The notes under the pieces are model-generated. The model did not search any database and was not told the DNA's origin. It was given only the letters and a program-made list of their open reading frames with translations. Made by a program: the position numbers and the translations under genes. 64,000 bases of DNA from an alpha proteobacterium AAP38. GTDB lineage: Bacteria > Pseudomonadota > Alphaproteobacteria > Azospirillales > Azospirillaceae. Below, in pieces: positions 50,179 to 60,628 of this stretch (position 1 is the stretch's first letter; each line of letters opens with the position of its first letter). Location: positions 144,211 to 208,210 of the forward strand of contig LJHR01000026.1 in NCBI GenBank assembly GCA_001296005.1, written 5' to 3'.

Positions 50179-53100
50179 ATGGCGAAGTTCTTCATTGATC
50201 GCCCGGTCTTTGCCTGGGTGATCGCCATCGTGATCATGCTGGCCGGCGCGCTGTCCATCATGCGTCTGCCGATTGAGCAATATCCGGCCATCGCACCGCC
50301 TTCCATCGCGGTCAGCGCCTCCTATCCGGGTGCGTCGGCTGAAACGCTGGAAAAGACCGTCACGCAGGTCATCGAGCAGAACCTGAAGGGCATCGATAAT
50401 CTGCGCTACCTTTCCTCGACCAGCGATGCGTCGGGCAGCGTCACCATTACCCTGACCTTCAATGCCGGTACGGATGCCGACATTGCCCAGGTGCAGGTAC
50501 AGAACAAGGTGACGCCGGCTTTGTCCTCGCTTCCGTCGGAAGTGCAGCAGCGCGGCGTTGTCGTGTCCAAGGCATCAGCCAGCTTCCTTCTGGTTGCCGG
50601 TTTCGTGTCCAAGGACGGTCGTCTGGACGGCAATGATCTGGGTGACTTCGTCGCCTCGCGCGTTCAGGACCCGATCAGCCGTGTGAATGGTGTAGGGTCG
50701 GTGCAGGTTTTCGGTGGCGGCTATGCCATGCGCATCTGGCTGGACCCCGTCAAGATGGCGGGCCTTGGCATCACCGTGGACGAGGTATCAGCGGCGATCA
50801 AAGCCCAGAATGCCCAGGTCTCTGCGGGACAGGTCGGTGGCACTCCGTCGGTCAAGGGGCAGCAGCTGAATGCGACCGTGACGGCGCAGAGCCGCCTGCA
50901 AACCCCCGAACAGTTCGGCGCCATCCTGATCAAGTCCAGCCGTGATGGCGCTGCCGTCCATGTGCGGGACGTGGCGCGGGTGGAGTTGGGTGGCGAAAGC
51001 TATGACTTCGTTTCCCGCTACAACCGCATGAATGCGGTCGGTCTGGCCGTCAATCTGGCCACGGGTGCCAATGCGCTGGAAACGGCGGCATCCGTGAAGC
51101 AGGCGATCGAGGCGCTGCGCCCCAGCTTCCCGGCGGGTGTGGATGTCGAATATCCGTACGAGACGACGCCGTTTGTGAAGCTGTCGATCCAGGAAGTGGT
51201 TAAGACCCTGGCCGAAGCCGTGGTTCTGGTCTTCCTGGTCATGTACCTGTTCTTGCAGAGCTTCCGTGCAACCATCATTCCGACCATCGCGGTTCCGGTC
51301 GTGCTTCTGGGCACCTTCGGGGTCCTGGCGGCGTTCGGCTTCACCATCAATACGCTGACCCTGTTCGGCGTCGTGCTGGCCATCGGCCTGTTGGTGGATG
51401 ATGCCATCGTGGTGGTGGAAAATGTGGAGCGCGTGATGGCGGAGGAGGGCTTATCCCCGCGCGAGGCCACACGAAAATCCATGGAGCAGATCACGGGTGC
51501 CCTCGTCGGCATCGGTCTGGTTCTCTCTGCCGTTTTCATTCCCATGGCGTTCTTCCCCGGATCCACGGGCGTGATCTATCGCCAGTTCTCCATCACCATC
51601 GTGTCGGCCATGGCCCTGTCGGTGCTGGTGGCGCTGGTGCTGACCCCGGCGCTCTGCGCCACCATCCTGAAGCCGCAGGATCATCATGAACGCGGCGGCC
51701 TTTTCGGCTGGTTCAACCGTGGCTTCAACCGCGCCAACCAGTCATACGTTTCCGCCACCGGCGGCGTGGTGCGGCGGAGCAAGCGCTTCCTGCTGGTATT
51801 CGCGGGTCTGGTGGCGATCCTGGGTGTGCTGTTCGTGCGACTGCCCACCGCCTTCCTGCCGGAAGAAGACCAGGGCATCATTTTTGCCATGGTGATGGCG
51901 CCGCCGGGTTCGACCCAGGAACGCACCATGGAGACGGTGAAACAGGTTGAGGATTACCTGCTGACCCAGGAGAAGGACAATATCCGGGGCGTCTTCTCCA
52001 TCGGTGGCTTCAGCTTCGCAGGCAGCGGCCAGAACTCCGCCATGGTCTTCATCCAGTTGAAGGACTGGTCGCAACGCAAGGGGGCAGACAACACGGCCCA
52101 GGCCATCGCCATGCGTGCCATGGGTGCCTTCATGGGCCTGAAGGACGCGATGGCCTTCGCCTTCACGCCGCCCGCCGTTCTGGAACTGGGCAATGCCACC
52201 GGCTTTGATTTCCAGCTTCTGGACGAGGCGGGGGCAGGGCATGAGGCGCTGCTGGCGGCCCGTAACCAGTTGCTGGGCATGGCGGCACAGCATCCGGCCT
52301 TGGCGGGTGTGCGCCCCAATGGTCTGGAGGATACCGCACAGCTGAGCATCGACGTGGACAAGGCCAAGGCGGCGGCGCTGGGCCTGCAGGTCGCGGATAT
52401 CAACAGCACGCTGACGGCCTTCTGGGGTTCCACCTATGTTGATGACTTCATCGACCGTGGCCGTGTGAAGCGCGTGTTCCTGCAGGCCGATGCGCCGTTC
52501 CGCATGCTGCCGGAGGATATTCAGAAGCTGCATGTCCGTAACGACCGGGGGGAGATGGTTCCCTTCTCCGCCTTCGCCAGGGCCAGCTGGACCTATGGTC
52601 CGCCGAAGCTGGAGCGGTTCATGGGCACCTCGTCCATGAACATCCAGGGTCAGCCGGCACCGGGCTACAGCTCCGGTCAGGCGATGGCGGCTATGGAAGA
52701 ACTGGTGGCGAAGTTGCCGCCGGGCATCGGCTTTGCCTGGACGGGCCTGTCATATGAGGAACGGCTGTCCGGTGCGCAGGCACCCGCTCTGTACGCCATA
52801 TCGCTGCTGGTCGTGTTCCTCTGCCTGGCGGCCCTGTATGAAAGCTGGTCCATCCCGTTAGCGGTGATGCTGGTGGTGCCGCTGGGCGTGCTGGGGGCCG
52901 TGGTCGCGGCCACGTTGACCGGCATGGCCAATGACATCTATTTCCAGGTGGGTCTGCTCACAACCATCGGCCTGTCGGCTAAGAACGCCATCCTGATCGT
53001 GGAGTTCGCGAAGGAATATTATGAGAAGGGCATGGATCTGGTGGATGCGACCCTGGAGGCCGCCCGTCAGCGCCTGCGCCCCATCATCATGACCTCGCTG

Positions 53101-53304
53101 GCGTTCATTCTGGGTGTTTCGCCCCTGGCTTTGGCATCCGGTGCCGGATCGGGCAGCCAGAACGCAATCGGTATCGGTGTCGTCGGTGGCATGCTGTCGG
53201 CCACGGTGCTGGCCATCTTCTTCGTGCCGATCTTCTTTGTCGGCGTCGAAAAGCTGGTTTTGCGCTTTGGCAGCCACAAGAAGCCGAAGGCGGGGCAGGA
53301 GTGA
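50179..53304 (+). CDS. RND multidrug efflux pump (AcrB/MexB-type)
   Basis: A 1041-residue pump, normal length. It starts [20 protein letters not shown], and the proton-relay aspartates are in [18 protein letters not shown] and the lysine in [16 protein letters not shown]. The C-terminal tail after residue 1025 is short. HAE1-type pumps export drugs and other hydrophobics using the proton gradient. The RND motif spacing is complete, with no frameshift. The outer-membrane gene overlaps its stop region. Confidence 0.95.
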   Translation: MAKFFIDRPVFAWVIAIVIMLAGALSIMRLPIEQYPAIAPPSIAVSASYPGASAETLEKTVTQVIEQNLKGIDNLRYLSSTSDASGSVTITLTFNAGTDADIAQVQVQNKVTPALSSLPSEVQQRGVVVSKASASFLLVAGFVSKDGRLDGNDLGDFVASRVQDPISRVNGVGSVQVFGGGYAMRIWLDPVKMAGLGITVDEVSAAIKAQNAQVSAGQVGGTPSVKGQQLNATVTAQSRLQTPEQFGAILIKSSRDGAAVHVRDVARVELGGESYDFVSRYNRMNAVGLAVNLATGANALETAASVKQAIEALRPSFPAGVDVEYPYETTPFVKLSIQEVVKTLAEAVVLVFLVMYLFLQSFRATIIPTIAVPVVLLGTFGVLAAFGFTINTLTLFGVVLAIGLLVDDAIVVVENVERVMAEEGLSPREATRKSMEQITGALVGIGLVLSAVFIPMAFFPGSTGVIYRQFSITIVSAMALSVLVALVLTPALCATILKPQDHHERGGLFGWFNRGFNRANQSYVSATGGVVRRSKRFLLVFAGLVAILGVLFVRLPTAFLPEEDQGIIFAMVMAPPGSTQERTMETVKQVEDYLLTQEKDNIRGVFSIGGFSFAGSGQNSAMVFIQLKDWSQRKGADNTAQAIAMRAMGAFMGLKDAMAFAFTPPAVLELGNATGFDFQLLDEAGAGHEALLAARNQLLGMAAQHPALAGVRPNGLEDTAQLSIDVDKAKAAALGLQVADINSTLTAFWGSTYVDDFIDRGRVKRVFLQADAPFRMLPEDIQKLHVRNDRGEMVPFSAFARASWTYGPPKLERFMGTSSMNIQGQPAPGYSSGQAMAAMEELVAKLPPGIGFAWTGLSYEERLSGAQAPALYAISLLVVFLCLAALYESWSIPLAVMLVVPLGVLGAVVAATLTGMANDIYFQVGLLTTIGLSAKNAILIVEFAKEYYEKGMDLVDATLEAARQRLRPIIMTSLAFILGVSPLALASGAGSGSQNAIGIGVVGGMLSATVLAIFFVPIFFVGVEKLVLRFGSHKKPKAGQE

Positions 53305-53309
53305 TCAAC

Positions 53310-54698
53310 ATGAACAAGCGTCTTATTCCCCTGACCCTGCTGCCCCTGCTGCTGGCCGGGTGCAGCATGGCCCCTGACTATCAGGCCCCCGCCACTGGTG
53401 TCGCCGCCTCATATCCCCAGGCGGCAGCGCAGGCGGCACCAGTGGCCGATCTGGGCTGGCGCGACTTCTTCCTGGACGAAGAGTTGCGCGGCCTGATCGA
53501 TCAGGCTCTGGCCCAGAACCATGATCTGGCGGTTGCCAGCGCCAATGTCGAACGTGCCCGCGCGCTCTACCGGGTACAGCGGGCGGATCAACTGCCCATT
53601 GTGACGGCGGGCGCATCGGCAACCCGTGCCCGCGTGAACGAACCGGTGACCCAGACGGGCAACCAGTATCAGGTCAATGCCGGCATCACGGCGTTCGAGC
53701 TGGATTTCTTTGGCCGCGTGCGCAACCTGTCTGACGCGGCCCTGGAAAGCTATTTCGCGACCGCCGCCGCGCGGGAGACGGCGCGTCTGGCCCTGGTGGC
53801 AGAAGTGGCGAATGCCTATCTGACCTTGTTGGCCGACCGGGACCAACTGGCTCTGACGGAGCGGACCTTCAATGCCCAGAAGGAAAGCTATGATCTGGTC
53901 AAACTGGCCTTTGACCGGGGCGCCCGCTCGCTGTTGGAGCTTCGACAGGCCGAAACCACACTGGAGACGGCGCGGGCCAATCTTGCCGCCTTCCGCCGCC
54001 AGGTGTCATTGGACGAAAACGCCCTGACCCTGTTGGTCGGCAGCCCCGCGGCCGTGGCGGGCGACAAGGTCCTGGGGGAGGAAGGGGCCTTGCTGGTTCC
54101 GGCCCTGCCGGAGGGCCTGCCGTCCGACCTGCTGACCCGCCGGCCCGACATTGCGCAGGCCGAGCATAATCTGCGGGCCGCCAACGCCAATATCGGTGCG
54201 GCCCGTGCCGCCTTCTTCCCGCGCATCGGCCTGACCAGTGCGCTGGGAACCGCCAGCACCTCGCTGTCCGGCCTGTTCGAAAGCGGCAGCAAGGTCTGGA
54301 ATGTCGGGGCGGATGCCAGCCTGCCCATCTTCGATTTTGGCCGTACCCAGTCCAACCTGGATGTGGCCAAGGCGGAGCGGGATATCGCCATCGCCACCTA
54401 TCAGGGCGCCGTGCGCACGGGCTTCCGTGAGGTCGCGGACGCCCTGGCCGCCCGTGCCACCCTGGATGATCAGGTGGCCGCCCAGACGGCCCTGGTGACG
54501 GCCACGCGGGAGACCTACACCCTGTCCAAGGCCCGCTATGACCGGGGCGTCGACAGCTACCTGCAGGTTCTGGATGCGCAGCGCAGCCTCTATGCGGCGG
54601 AAAGCAGCCTGATCATCCTGCGTCAGCAGCGGCTGTCCAATCTGGTGACGCTGTATAAGGCGCTGGGCGGTGGATTGTCGGACCGCGCGCCGGCCTGA
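53310..54698 (+). CDS. Outer-membrane efflux lipoprotein (NodT/OprM-type)
   Basis: A 462-residue lipoprotein with signal and lipobox LLPLLLAGCSMAPDYQAP, then LGWRDFFLDEELRGLIDQALAQNHDLAVASANVERARAL, with repeated helical blocks (DRGARSLLELRQAETTLETARANLAA and DVAKAERDIAIATYQGAV). It forms the TolC-type trimeric channel of the pump. ATG 53310 is preferred over a GTG at 53301, because AGGAG is at the correct distance. A hairpin at 54761 likely ends the operon. Confidence 0.92.
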   Translation: MNKRLIPLTLLPLLLAGCSMAPDYQAPATGVAASYPQAAAQAAPVADLGWRDFFLDEELRGLIDQALAQNHDLAVASANVERARALYRVQRADQLPIVTAGASATRARVNEPVTQTGNQYQVNAGITAFELDFFGRVRNLSDAALESYFATAAARETARLALVAEVANAYLTLLADRDQLALTERTFNAQKESYDLVKLAFDRGARSLLELRQAETTLETARANLAAFRRQVSLDENALTLLVGSPAAVAGDKVLGEEGALLVPALPEGLPSDLLTRRPDIAQAEHNLRAANANIGAARAAFFPRIGLTSALGTASTSLSGLFESGSKVWNVGADASLPIFDFGRTQSNLDVAKAERDIAIATYQGAVRTGFREVADALAARATLDDQVAAQTALVTATRETYTLSKARYDRGVDSYLQVLDAQRSLYAAESSLIILRQQRLSNLVTLYKALGGGLSDRAPA

Positions 54699-54760
54699 AC
54701 TTCCTCAACGACTACGGTCGTGTGAGGGACGGTATTTCGGCAGTGCAACAAATCTTTCAT

Positions 54761-54797
54761 CAAGGGGGCGGGCCTGTGCAGACGGGCTCGCCCCTTG
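54761..54797 (+). terminator. Hairpin after efflux operon
   Basis: CAAGGGG pairs with CCCCTTG (7 bases) around a 23-base bulged loop. It lies in the 543-base gap 54699-55241, where I see no gene and no other clear signal. Confidence 0.45.
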
Positions 54798-55241
54798 TCT
54801 ATTCCGGCCTGCCCCTTGGCTGTCGAGTCGGTGGCGATACCCCACGGCAAGGTCATAGGTCCACCTCCCCGGACTACCCCAGAAGTCCTTGCTATCTGCC
54901 ATTTTCGGCACCTGCCCCCTGCGCAAAGGCATAGGGTCCCTCGTCTAAAGACTGTGCTTTTCCGGTATCAGATATGATAATCTCCATGTCAGTAAGTTGT
55001 TTTTGTTGGTCTGCGCTTCCAACGCAGACCTTCCCTACGGTAATGTCTTTCCGATAGATCGGAGCCTATGGTAAACCTGCCACGGCTTCGGCACTGCGGT
55101 ACGAAGGGGCGGACCGCGGGATAACCTCAATAAGGAGTGCCTGTTTCGATACCGAAGTTCCGCTTTCCGTCGATTTCGACGGACCTATGGCGGGGGCTCC
55201 GGTGTTGTTGACAGTCAAACTCTCAAACCCGCGCCTGAAGG

Positions 55242-56282
55242 GTGGCAAAATTGGAATATCCTCTGGCCCTTATCCTGCAGATCGCCCTGTCTGCCCTCAT
55301 CTGCTTCGCGGCCAAGCCCATCGGCAATGCCTTGGGCATCATGGACAAGCCTGACAGCCTGCGGAAGCTGCATCGTGGTGCTGTGCCGCTGGTGGGTGGT
55401 CTGGCAATCCTGCTGCCGGCGACGCTGATCGGTGGTGGCATTTCCTATAATGACGGTGTCGGCCTGCATTGGGTGATCGTGCCCGTGATGGTCGTGCTGT
55501 TCGTCATGGGTATGGTGGACGACCGTCAGCATCTGCCTCCTGTCGTGCGCCTGTCGGTTTCGCTGGTGATGTTCTCCTTCGCCATCATCCTGGCGCCGCA
55601 TCTGGCCCTGACCTCCCTGAATTTTGGCGGTGGCGTCAGCGTCGATGTCCCGCCCTTCATGGGCGCGATGCTGACCATCGTCAGCCTTGTCGGCTTCCAG
55701 TACGCGTTCAACATGAGCGATGGTGCCAATGGCGTTGCCTCCGGCATGGCCATGATCTGGGCGCTGTTCTTCGCGCTGGCCGGCACCGGAACCCTATCCA
55801 TGCTGGCCCTGCTGATCGTGGCGGGCGGGGCGGTGTTCCTGGCCTTTAACATGCGTGGTCGCATCTTCTTAGGTGACAGCGGTGCCTATGGCATCTCCGC
55901 CGTCATGGGCCTGCTGGGTCTGGCCATCACGGGCCATGCCGACAGCAGCCTGACCAACATGCAGCTGATGGGCCTGTTCCTGCTGCCGGTGGTCGATTGC
56001 CTGCGCCTGATTGTCAGCCGCCTGCGCGCCGGTCGTGCCCCCTTCTCCCCGGACCGGGAGCATCTGCATCATTACCTGCTGCGCTGGCTGGTTTCGCCCA
56101 CCCGCACGGCCCTGGCCTACTGGTCCATGGTGGCCCTGCCGAACGCGGCGGGCGTCCTGGTCGGCGGGGTTTCCGGGTTCGCTGTGACCGTCGCGCTGAC
56201 GCTGCTGATGTACCGCTTTGCCATCGCCCGCACGGCTGCCGTTCCGGCACCTGCTGCTGTTGTCGGTGGCGAGGCGCGCTGA
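55242..56282 (+). CDS. WecA/MraY-family polyprenyl-phosphate sugar-1-phosphate transferase
   Basis: A 346-residue multi-spanning protein. Family motifs are present: the acidic loop MGMVDDRQHLPP, FNMSDGANGVASG (N--DG-NG), FLGDSGAYG, and HLHHYLLR for the basic loop. These enzymes put a sugar-1-phosphate on undecaprenyl phosphate to start polysaccharide chains. GTG 55242 is the longest start; a TTG at 55251 has AAGGG at a better distance and may be the real start. A strong terminator follows. Confidence 0.88.
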   Translation: MAKLEYPLALILQIALSALICFAAKPIGNALGIMDKPDSLRKLHRGAVPLVGGLAILLPATLIGGGISYNDGVGLHWVIVPVMVVLFVMGMVDDRQHLPPVVRLSVSLVMFSFAIILAPHLALTSLNFGGGVSVDVPPFMGAMLTIVSLVGFQYAFNMSDGANGVASGMAMIWALFFALAGTGTLSMLALLIVAGGAVFLAFNMRGRIFLGDSGAYGISAVMGLLGLAITGHADSSLTNMQLMGLFLLPVVDCLRLIVSRLRAGRAPFSPDREHLHHYLLRWLVSPTRTALAYWSMVALPNAAGVLVGGVSGFAVTVALTLLMYRFAIARTAAVPAPAAVVGGEAR

Positions 56283-56328
56283 AGATTTCCATCCGCCGGG
56301 CTCCTCCCGAAGCGGTTTTACTGACAAG

Positions 56329-56349
56329 CGGCCGGGATATTCCCGGCCG
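56329..56349 (+). terminator. Rho-independent terminator
   Basis: CGGCCGGGA and its complement form a 9-base stem with a 3-base loop, followed by TTTTTCTTTTC. It ends the WecA-type gene. Confidence 0.92.
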
Positions 56350-56437
56350 TTTTTCTTTTCGCGGCGCATTCAGCTTGGGTTCAGCGCGAGCCTGTCAGGA
56401 TCGGTTCCATCATCGATTCAACAGGAAGGAACCCATC

Positions 56438-56743
56438 ATGCCTTACCCCCGTCTCCTTGCTGGCCTGCTTCTGACCGGTTCGCTGGCCGCCGGTGCCTAT
56501 GCCTATGCGCAAGGGGCCGGGACCGGTGCCGCGCCTATGTCTGGGCCGTCCATGGCAGCGGATACGCTGTCCATGCCGGCTTTGCTGGACAAGCTGTCGG
56601 CCCAGGGCTACCGCGATGCCCGCTCGGTTGAGCGGAAAAGCGACAAGCTGGTGGAGGTGAAGGCCACCGGTCCCGATGGCCAGCGCCAGGAGCTTTATGT
56701 CGATGCCCGCACGGGTGAGATCCTGAAGGTGGAGCGCGACTGA
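56438..56743 (+). CDS. PepSY-domain secreted protein
   Basis: A 101-residue protein with signal MPYPRLLAGLLLTGSLAAGAYAYAQ, then the PepSY pattern LDKLSAQGYRDARSVERKSDKLVEVKATGPDGQRQELYVDARTGEILKVERD. PepSY domains bind peptides or metals and often regulate partners. Its ATG is overlapped at the end by the cytochrome gene (ATGG), so the pair is a unit. RBS AGGAAGG. Such PepSY/cytochrome b561 pairs are common. Confidence 0.85.
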   Translation: MPYPRLLAGLLLTGSLAAGAYAYAQGAGTGAAPMSGPSMAADTLSMPALLDKLSAQGYRDARSVERKSDKLVEVKATGPDGQRQELYVDARTGEILKVERD

Positions 56744-57321
56744 TGGCTGACATGACACACCCGGCGGGGCAGGGGACGCCTGTCCCGCCTTCTCCCGGTA
56801 CCGTCCGGGTCTGGGACCCGCTGCTGCGCCTGATCCATTGGGGCATCGCCGCCGCCTTTCTGACAGCCTGGCTGTCAGCGGAAGAGGTCATGGCGGTGCA
56901 TGAGGCGGCAGGCCTCACCATCATCGCCCTGGTGGGCCTGCGCTCTCTCTGGGGCCTGATCGGCAGCAGCCATGCCCGGTTCAGCGACTTCGCCCCGTCG
57001 GGTGCCGGGCTTCTGGCCTATCTGCGCGCCCTGGTGCAGCGCCGGGCCGACCGGCATCTGGGCCATAATCCCGCCGGTGGAGCCATGGCCCTGACGCTGT
57101 GGTTCGCCCTGCTGGGCACGGCGGCGCTGGGCCTGCTGACCCGCTATCCTCTGCCGGGTTTGCGTCCCTACGGCCACTTCCTGGAAGAAGCGCATGAGGT
57201 GCTGGCCAATGGCACCTTGGTCCTGGTGGGCCTGCATATCGCCGGTGTGCTGGTCAGCAGCCTGCTGCATCGGGAGAACCTGCCGCTATCCATGCTGACG
57301 GGCCGCAAACGAGCGGGATGA
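56743..57321 (+). CDS. Cytochrome b561 family protein
   Basis: A 192-residue membrane protein with heme-ligand histidines in LLRLIHWGIAAAF, VHEAAGL, EEAHEVLANGTL and LVGLHIAGVL. The four-helix b561 core is clear. It moves electrons in the membrane, often with a PepSY partner. The start overlaps the stop of that partner. A shared terminator with convergent secDF follows. Confidence 0.88.
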   Translation: MADMTHPAGQGTPVPPSPGTVRVWDPLLRLIHWGIAAAFLTAWLSAEEVMAVHEAAGLTIIALVGLRSLWGLIGSSHARFSDFAPSGAGLLAYLRALVQRRADRHLGHNPAGGAMALTLWFALLGTAALGLLTRYPLPGLRPYGHFLEEAHEVLANGTLVLVGLHIAGVLVSSLLHRENLPLSMLTGRKRAG

Positions 57322-57340
57322 CCGTTCACGACCCAAACAA

Positions 57341-57370
57341 AAACCCCGGCGCCTTGCGGTGCCGGGGTTT
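57341..57370. terminator. Terminator shared by cytochrome and secDF
   Basis: AAACCCCGGC pairs with GCCGGGGTTT (10 bases, 10-base loop) with T-rich flanks on each strand. It sits between convergent genes. Confidence 0.85.
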
Positions 57371-57391
57371 TGTCTTTTAAGGCTTTTGGGA

Positions 57392-59935
57392 TTAGGCCTT
57401 GGCGGCCTCACCCTCGCCACCTTCGTTGCCGGGCGGGTCCTCGGCATCCATGGTCTTGCGCAGCCTGTTCTCGCCCAGATAGAGCAGGATCGGGGCCGCG
57501 ATGAAGATGGAGGAGGAGGTGGCCAGCAGGATACCGAACAGCAGGGCCCAGGCGAATTCACGCAGAGCCTCGCCGCCATAAAGGGCCAGCGGCACGATCG
57601 ACAGGAACACGGCAATGTTCGTGTTGATGGTACGGGTCATGGTCTCGTTGATGGAGCGGTCGATCAGCTCGCGCAGCGGCATCTTGCGGTAAAGCCGAAG
57701 ATTTTCGCGCACGCGGTCATAGACCACGACCTTGTCATTGATGGAGAAGCCCATGATGGTCAGCATCGCCGCCACCGCCGTCAGGTTGAACTGCAACCCG
57801 GTCAGCGCGTAGAAGCCGATGGTCTTGGTGACGTCCAGCATCATGGTCACCACCGCACCCACGCCGAACTGCCATTCGAAGCGGAAGGTGATGTACAGCA
57901 GCATGAAGAACGCGGCCAGACCCAGGGCCAGCATGCCGTCGCTGAACAGCTCCGCCGACACGGACGCGCCCACCGCTTCGACGCGGCGCACCTCCGATCC
58001 AGGGAAGTTCTGTTCCAGGGCAGCGGTCACGGCCTTGACGGCGGCCTGCTGGTTGCTCTCCGCCCCTTCCTGCCGCTCCATGCGCAGGATCACGTCACGG
58101 TCGGTACCAAAGGCCTGCAGGGCCACCGGGCCGACATTCACATGCTCCATCACCTCGCGCATCTTCGGGAAGTCGGTCTGCTCCGCCGTCCGCACCTCCA
58201 TCACGATGCCGCCGGCAAAGTCGATGCCGTAATTCAGGCCGGGCTTGAAGAACATCGCCACCGATGCGGTGGACAGGATCACCGACACGGCCAGACCGAC
58301 ATGGCGGCCATTCATGAAGTTGATCTTCATGCCGGCAGTCTTCAGCTTGATGGGACCGAAGACGGGCAGTTCCTTGGAACGGGTGCGCTTGTACCAGATG
58401 GCGGTCAGCAGGCGTGCCACGACCGTGGCCGTGAACATCGACGTGATGATGCCCAGCGAGGTGGTGACGGCAAAGCCCTTCACCGAACCCGTGCCGACCA
58501 CATAGAGCAGGACCATCTTGATCAAGGTGGTCAGGTTGCTGTCCATGATGGTGCCACGGGCCTTGATATAGCCCGTTTCCAGCGCGGACAGGGCCGTCTT
58601 GCCCTTGCGCAGCTCCTCGCGGATACGTTCATTGATCAGGATGTTGGCGTCCACCGACATGCCGAGCGTCAGCACCACACCCGCAATGCCGGGCAGGGTC
58701 AGGGTCGCTTCCAGCATGGCCAGGCACGACAGCGTCAGGAACAGGTTGAAGACCAGGGCGGCATTGGCGATCAGACCAAAGAAGCCATAGGTCAGCCACA
58801 TATAGGCAAAGACCAGGACAACGCCGACCAGACAGGAAATCACGCCAGCCTTGATGCTGTCCGCCCCCAGCTCAGGCCCGATGGACCGTTCTTCCACCAC
58901 CGTCAGCGGGGCGGGAAGGGCACCGGCGCGCAGCAGAACGGCCAGTTCGGTGGCCGTCTGGGCCGTGAAATTGCCGCTGATCTGACCGCGTCCGCCCAGG
59001 ATCGGCTCATTGATAACCGGGGCGGAGATGACACGACCGTCCAGCACGATGGCAAAGGGCCGTCCGACATTGGCCTTGGTGATATCGGCGAAGCGGCGGG
59101 CGCCGATGCTGTCGAAGCTGAAGGACACGACCCAACGGCCCGATTGCGGGTCGGCGCTGGGCTGGGCGTCGGTCAGGGTGGCACCATCCACCTCCACGCG
59201 CTTGCGGACCAGCACCTGTCCGCCGCCAGCGCCACGGTCGCTGTTCTGCAACCACTCAAAGCCCGGCGGGGCTGACGTGCCCGGCAGCACCGTGGCATCA
59301 CCCACCAGATGGAACGTCATCTTGGCGGTCTGGCCCAGCAGGCGCTTGATACGGCCCGGATCGGTGACGCCCGGCAACTGCACCAGCACACGGCTGGCAC
59401 CCTGCCGGGCCACGATTGGCTCGTTCACACCTGTCTCGTCGATACGGCGGCGGACGATTTCCAGCGACTGGTCCACGGCCTTGCTGACGCGGTTGGTCAG
59501 GGCCTGCTGGCCGAAATCAAGGCGCAGGCGACCGGCCTCCGGCACGATGGTGAAATCGGCTATCTCACCGGGTAGGGAGGCCTGGGTCAGGGGGCGCAGG
59601 GCGTCAGTGACGCTGGCTGCATCGCTGGGATCAGCCAGCCGCACGACCAGGCCGCTGCCTTCCACGCCGACACCGGCGACGCGCAGGTTGGCGGTGCGCA
59701 GCAGGCCACGTACCTCATCCACGGCATTTTCCAGCCGCTCGCGCTTTACCGCGTCGGCATCCACCTCCAGCAGCAGGTAAGAACCGCCCTGCAGGTCAAG
59801 GCCCAGGTTGAAATGGCGCATGGGCAGCCAGGTAGGCATGTTGTGCGGGCCTACCAGACTGGGGATGGCCAGCGCACTGCCCAGGAAGCAGACCACCAGA
59901 ATGGCGATGGTCTGCAGACGGGAGAATTTAAGCAT
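57392..59935 (-). CDS. secDF: SecD-SecF fusion protein translocase subunit
   Basis: An 847-residue protein. The SecD half has LGLDLQGGSYLLLEVD near residue 44 and LTLGMSVDANILINERIREELRKGKTALSALETG near 420. The SecF half starts around 560 with LNYGIDFAGGIVMEVR and holds MGFSINDKVVVYDRVRENLR near 740. SecDF uses the proton gradient to help pull proteins across the membrane. In many alphaproteobacteria secD and secF are separate, so a fusion on this replicon may be a second copy; the chromosome is not visible. A short acidic/Gly tail ends it. Confidence 0.92.
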   Translation of the reverse strand: MLKFSRLQTIAILVVCFLGSALAIPSLVGPHNMPTWLPMRHFNLGLDLQGGSYLLLEVDADAVKRERLENAVDEVRGLLRTANLRVAGVGVEGSGLVVRLADPSDAASVTDALRPLTQASLPGEIADFTIVPEAGRLRLDFGQQALTNRVSKAVDQSLEIVRRRIDETGVNEPIVARQGASRVLVQLPGVTDPGRIKRLLGQTAKMTFHLVGDATVLPGTSAPPGFEWLQNSDRGAGGGQVLVRKRVEVDGATLTDAQPSADPQSGRWVVSFSFDSIGARRFADITKANVGRPFAIVLDGRVISAPVINEPILGGRGQISGNFTAQTATELAVLLRAGALPAPLTVVEERSIGPELGADSIKAGVISCLVGVVLVFAYMWLTYGFFGLIANAALVFNLFLTLSCLAMLEATLTLPGIAGVVLTLGMSVDANILINERIREELRKGKTALSALETGYIKARGTIMDSNLTTLIKMVLLYVVGTGSVKGFAVTTSLGIITSMFTATVVARLLTAIWYKRTRSKELPVFGPIKLKTAGMKINFMNGRHVGLAVSVILSTASVAMFFKPGLNYGIDFAGGIVMEVRTAEQTDFPKMREVMEHVNVGPVALQAFGTDRDVILRMERQEGAESNQQAAVKAVTAALEQNFPGSEVRRVEAVGASVSAELFSDGMLALGLAAFFMLLYITFRFEWQFGVGAVVTMMLDVTKTIGFYALTGLQFNLTAVAAMLTIMGFSINDKVVVYDRVRENLRLYRKMPLRELIDRSINETMTRTINTNIAVFLSIVPLALYGGEALREFAWALLFGILLATSSSIFIAAPILLYLGENRLRKTMDAEDPPGNEGGEGEAAKA

Positions 59936-60010
59936 GGGATTTATCCGATCATCGGCGGCGGCCCATTGGCCGTGCCCTGGTGATCACGGGAATTGGTGAA
60001 AGCGCAGGCG

Positions 60011-60394
60011 TTAATGGCCCGCTGGCGGCCCACGCGGCTGGCCGGGCGCGCTGACTGCCTTGCGGGGCAGGGAGGCGGGCACAACCTGTTCCGCCGGCAT
60101 GCCGGTTTGGATGAAGGCCGGAAGCCCATTACCGCCCGGCAGAGCGGCAAGCCCGGCACCGCCGCCGGTCAGGGCCTTGCCATCGATGCGCAAAGCAACC
60201 TGGATCAGGGCCGGCTGCGCCGGTGTGGTCAGGCGCTGGTCACATGTCCCTGAAACCGGGCATTCGCCGGCAATCCGCCCAATCCCGGCACGCGCCACCG
60301 CATCACCGCCGCCCACGGCGCCGGCCAGCAGCACAAAGGCCGCCAGCAGCAGTAAACGCCATCGGGAGAGGGAAAGATGCAACGGGGCCACCAT
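60011..60394 (-). CDS. Small hypothetical protein with N-terminal hydrophobic segment
   Basis: A possible 127-residue protein. The start APLHLSLSRWRLLLLAAFVLLAGAVGGGDAVA looks like a signal or anchor, then GECPVSGTCDQRLTTPAQPALIQVALRIDGKALTGG with two Cys. No strong ribosome site is before the ATG at 60394. The other strand is also open here, so the gene is uncertain. It would be divergent from uxaC and downstream of nothing obvious. Confidence 0.35.
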   Translation of the reverse strand: MVAPLHLSLSRWRLLLLAAFVLLAGAVGGGDAVARAGIGRIAGECPVSGTCDQRLTTPAQPALIQVALRIDGKALTGGGAGLAALPGGNGLPAFIQTGMPAEQVVPASLPRKAVSAPGQPRGPPAGH

Positions 60395-60628
60395 CCAATT
60401 CGTAAAGCATGGAGCAATACGCCGCCGCCCCGCCGCTGGCAAGCGGGATGCCGGATTTCCTGCCCGAACGCGCTCGGCCCGCCGCCCCAAATTCTGAAAC
60501 TGGTTTGCGACAGGGGGGCTGGAAAAATCCGTCGCCCTGACAATTAATCCTATTGCCTTCTGTCATGACACCGGTTACCTAATGAAAGCGCGACCATCCC
60601 GGTTTTTCGCGCCCCTAAGGTGTTTTCG

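Noticed and set aside
54699..55241. Small genes in the 543-base gap after the efflux operon
   Set aside because: Short frames exist on both strands but none has a ribosome site, signal or family pattern.
57359..59275. A 638-codon open frame opposite secDF
   Set aside because: His/Gly/Gln-rich translation typical of antisense frames in GC-rich DNA; secDF motifs are on the other strand.
60060..60497. Plus-strand frame opposite the small gene at 60011
   Set aside because: Arg/Ala/Pro-rich without motif; the minus frame at least has a signal-like start, though it too is weak.
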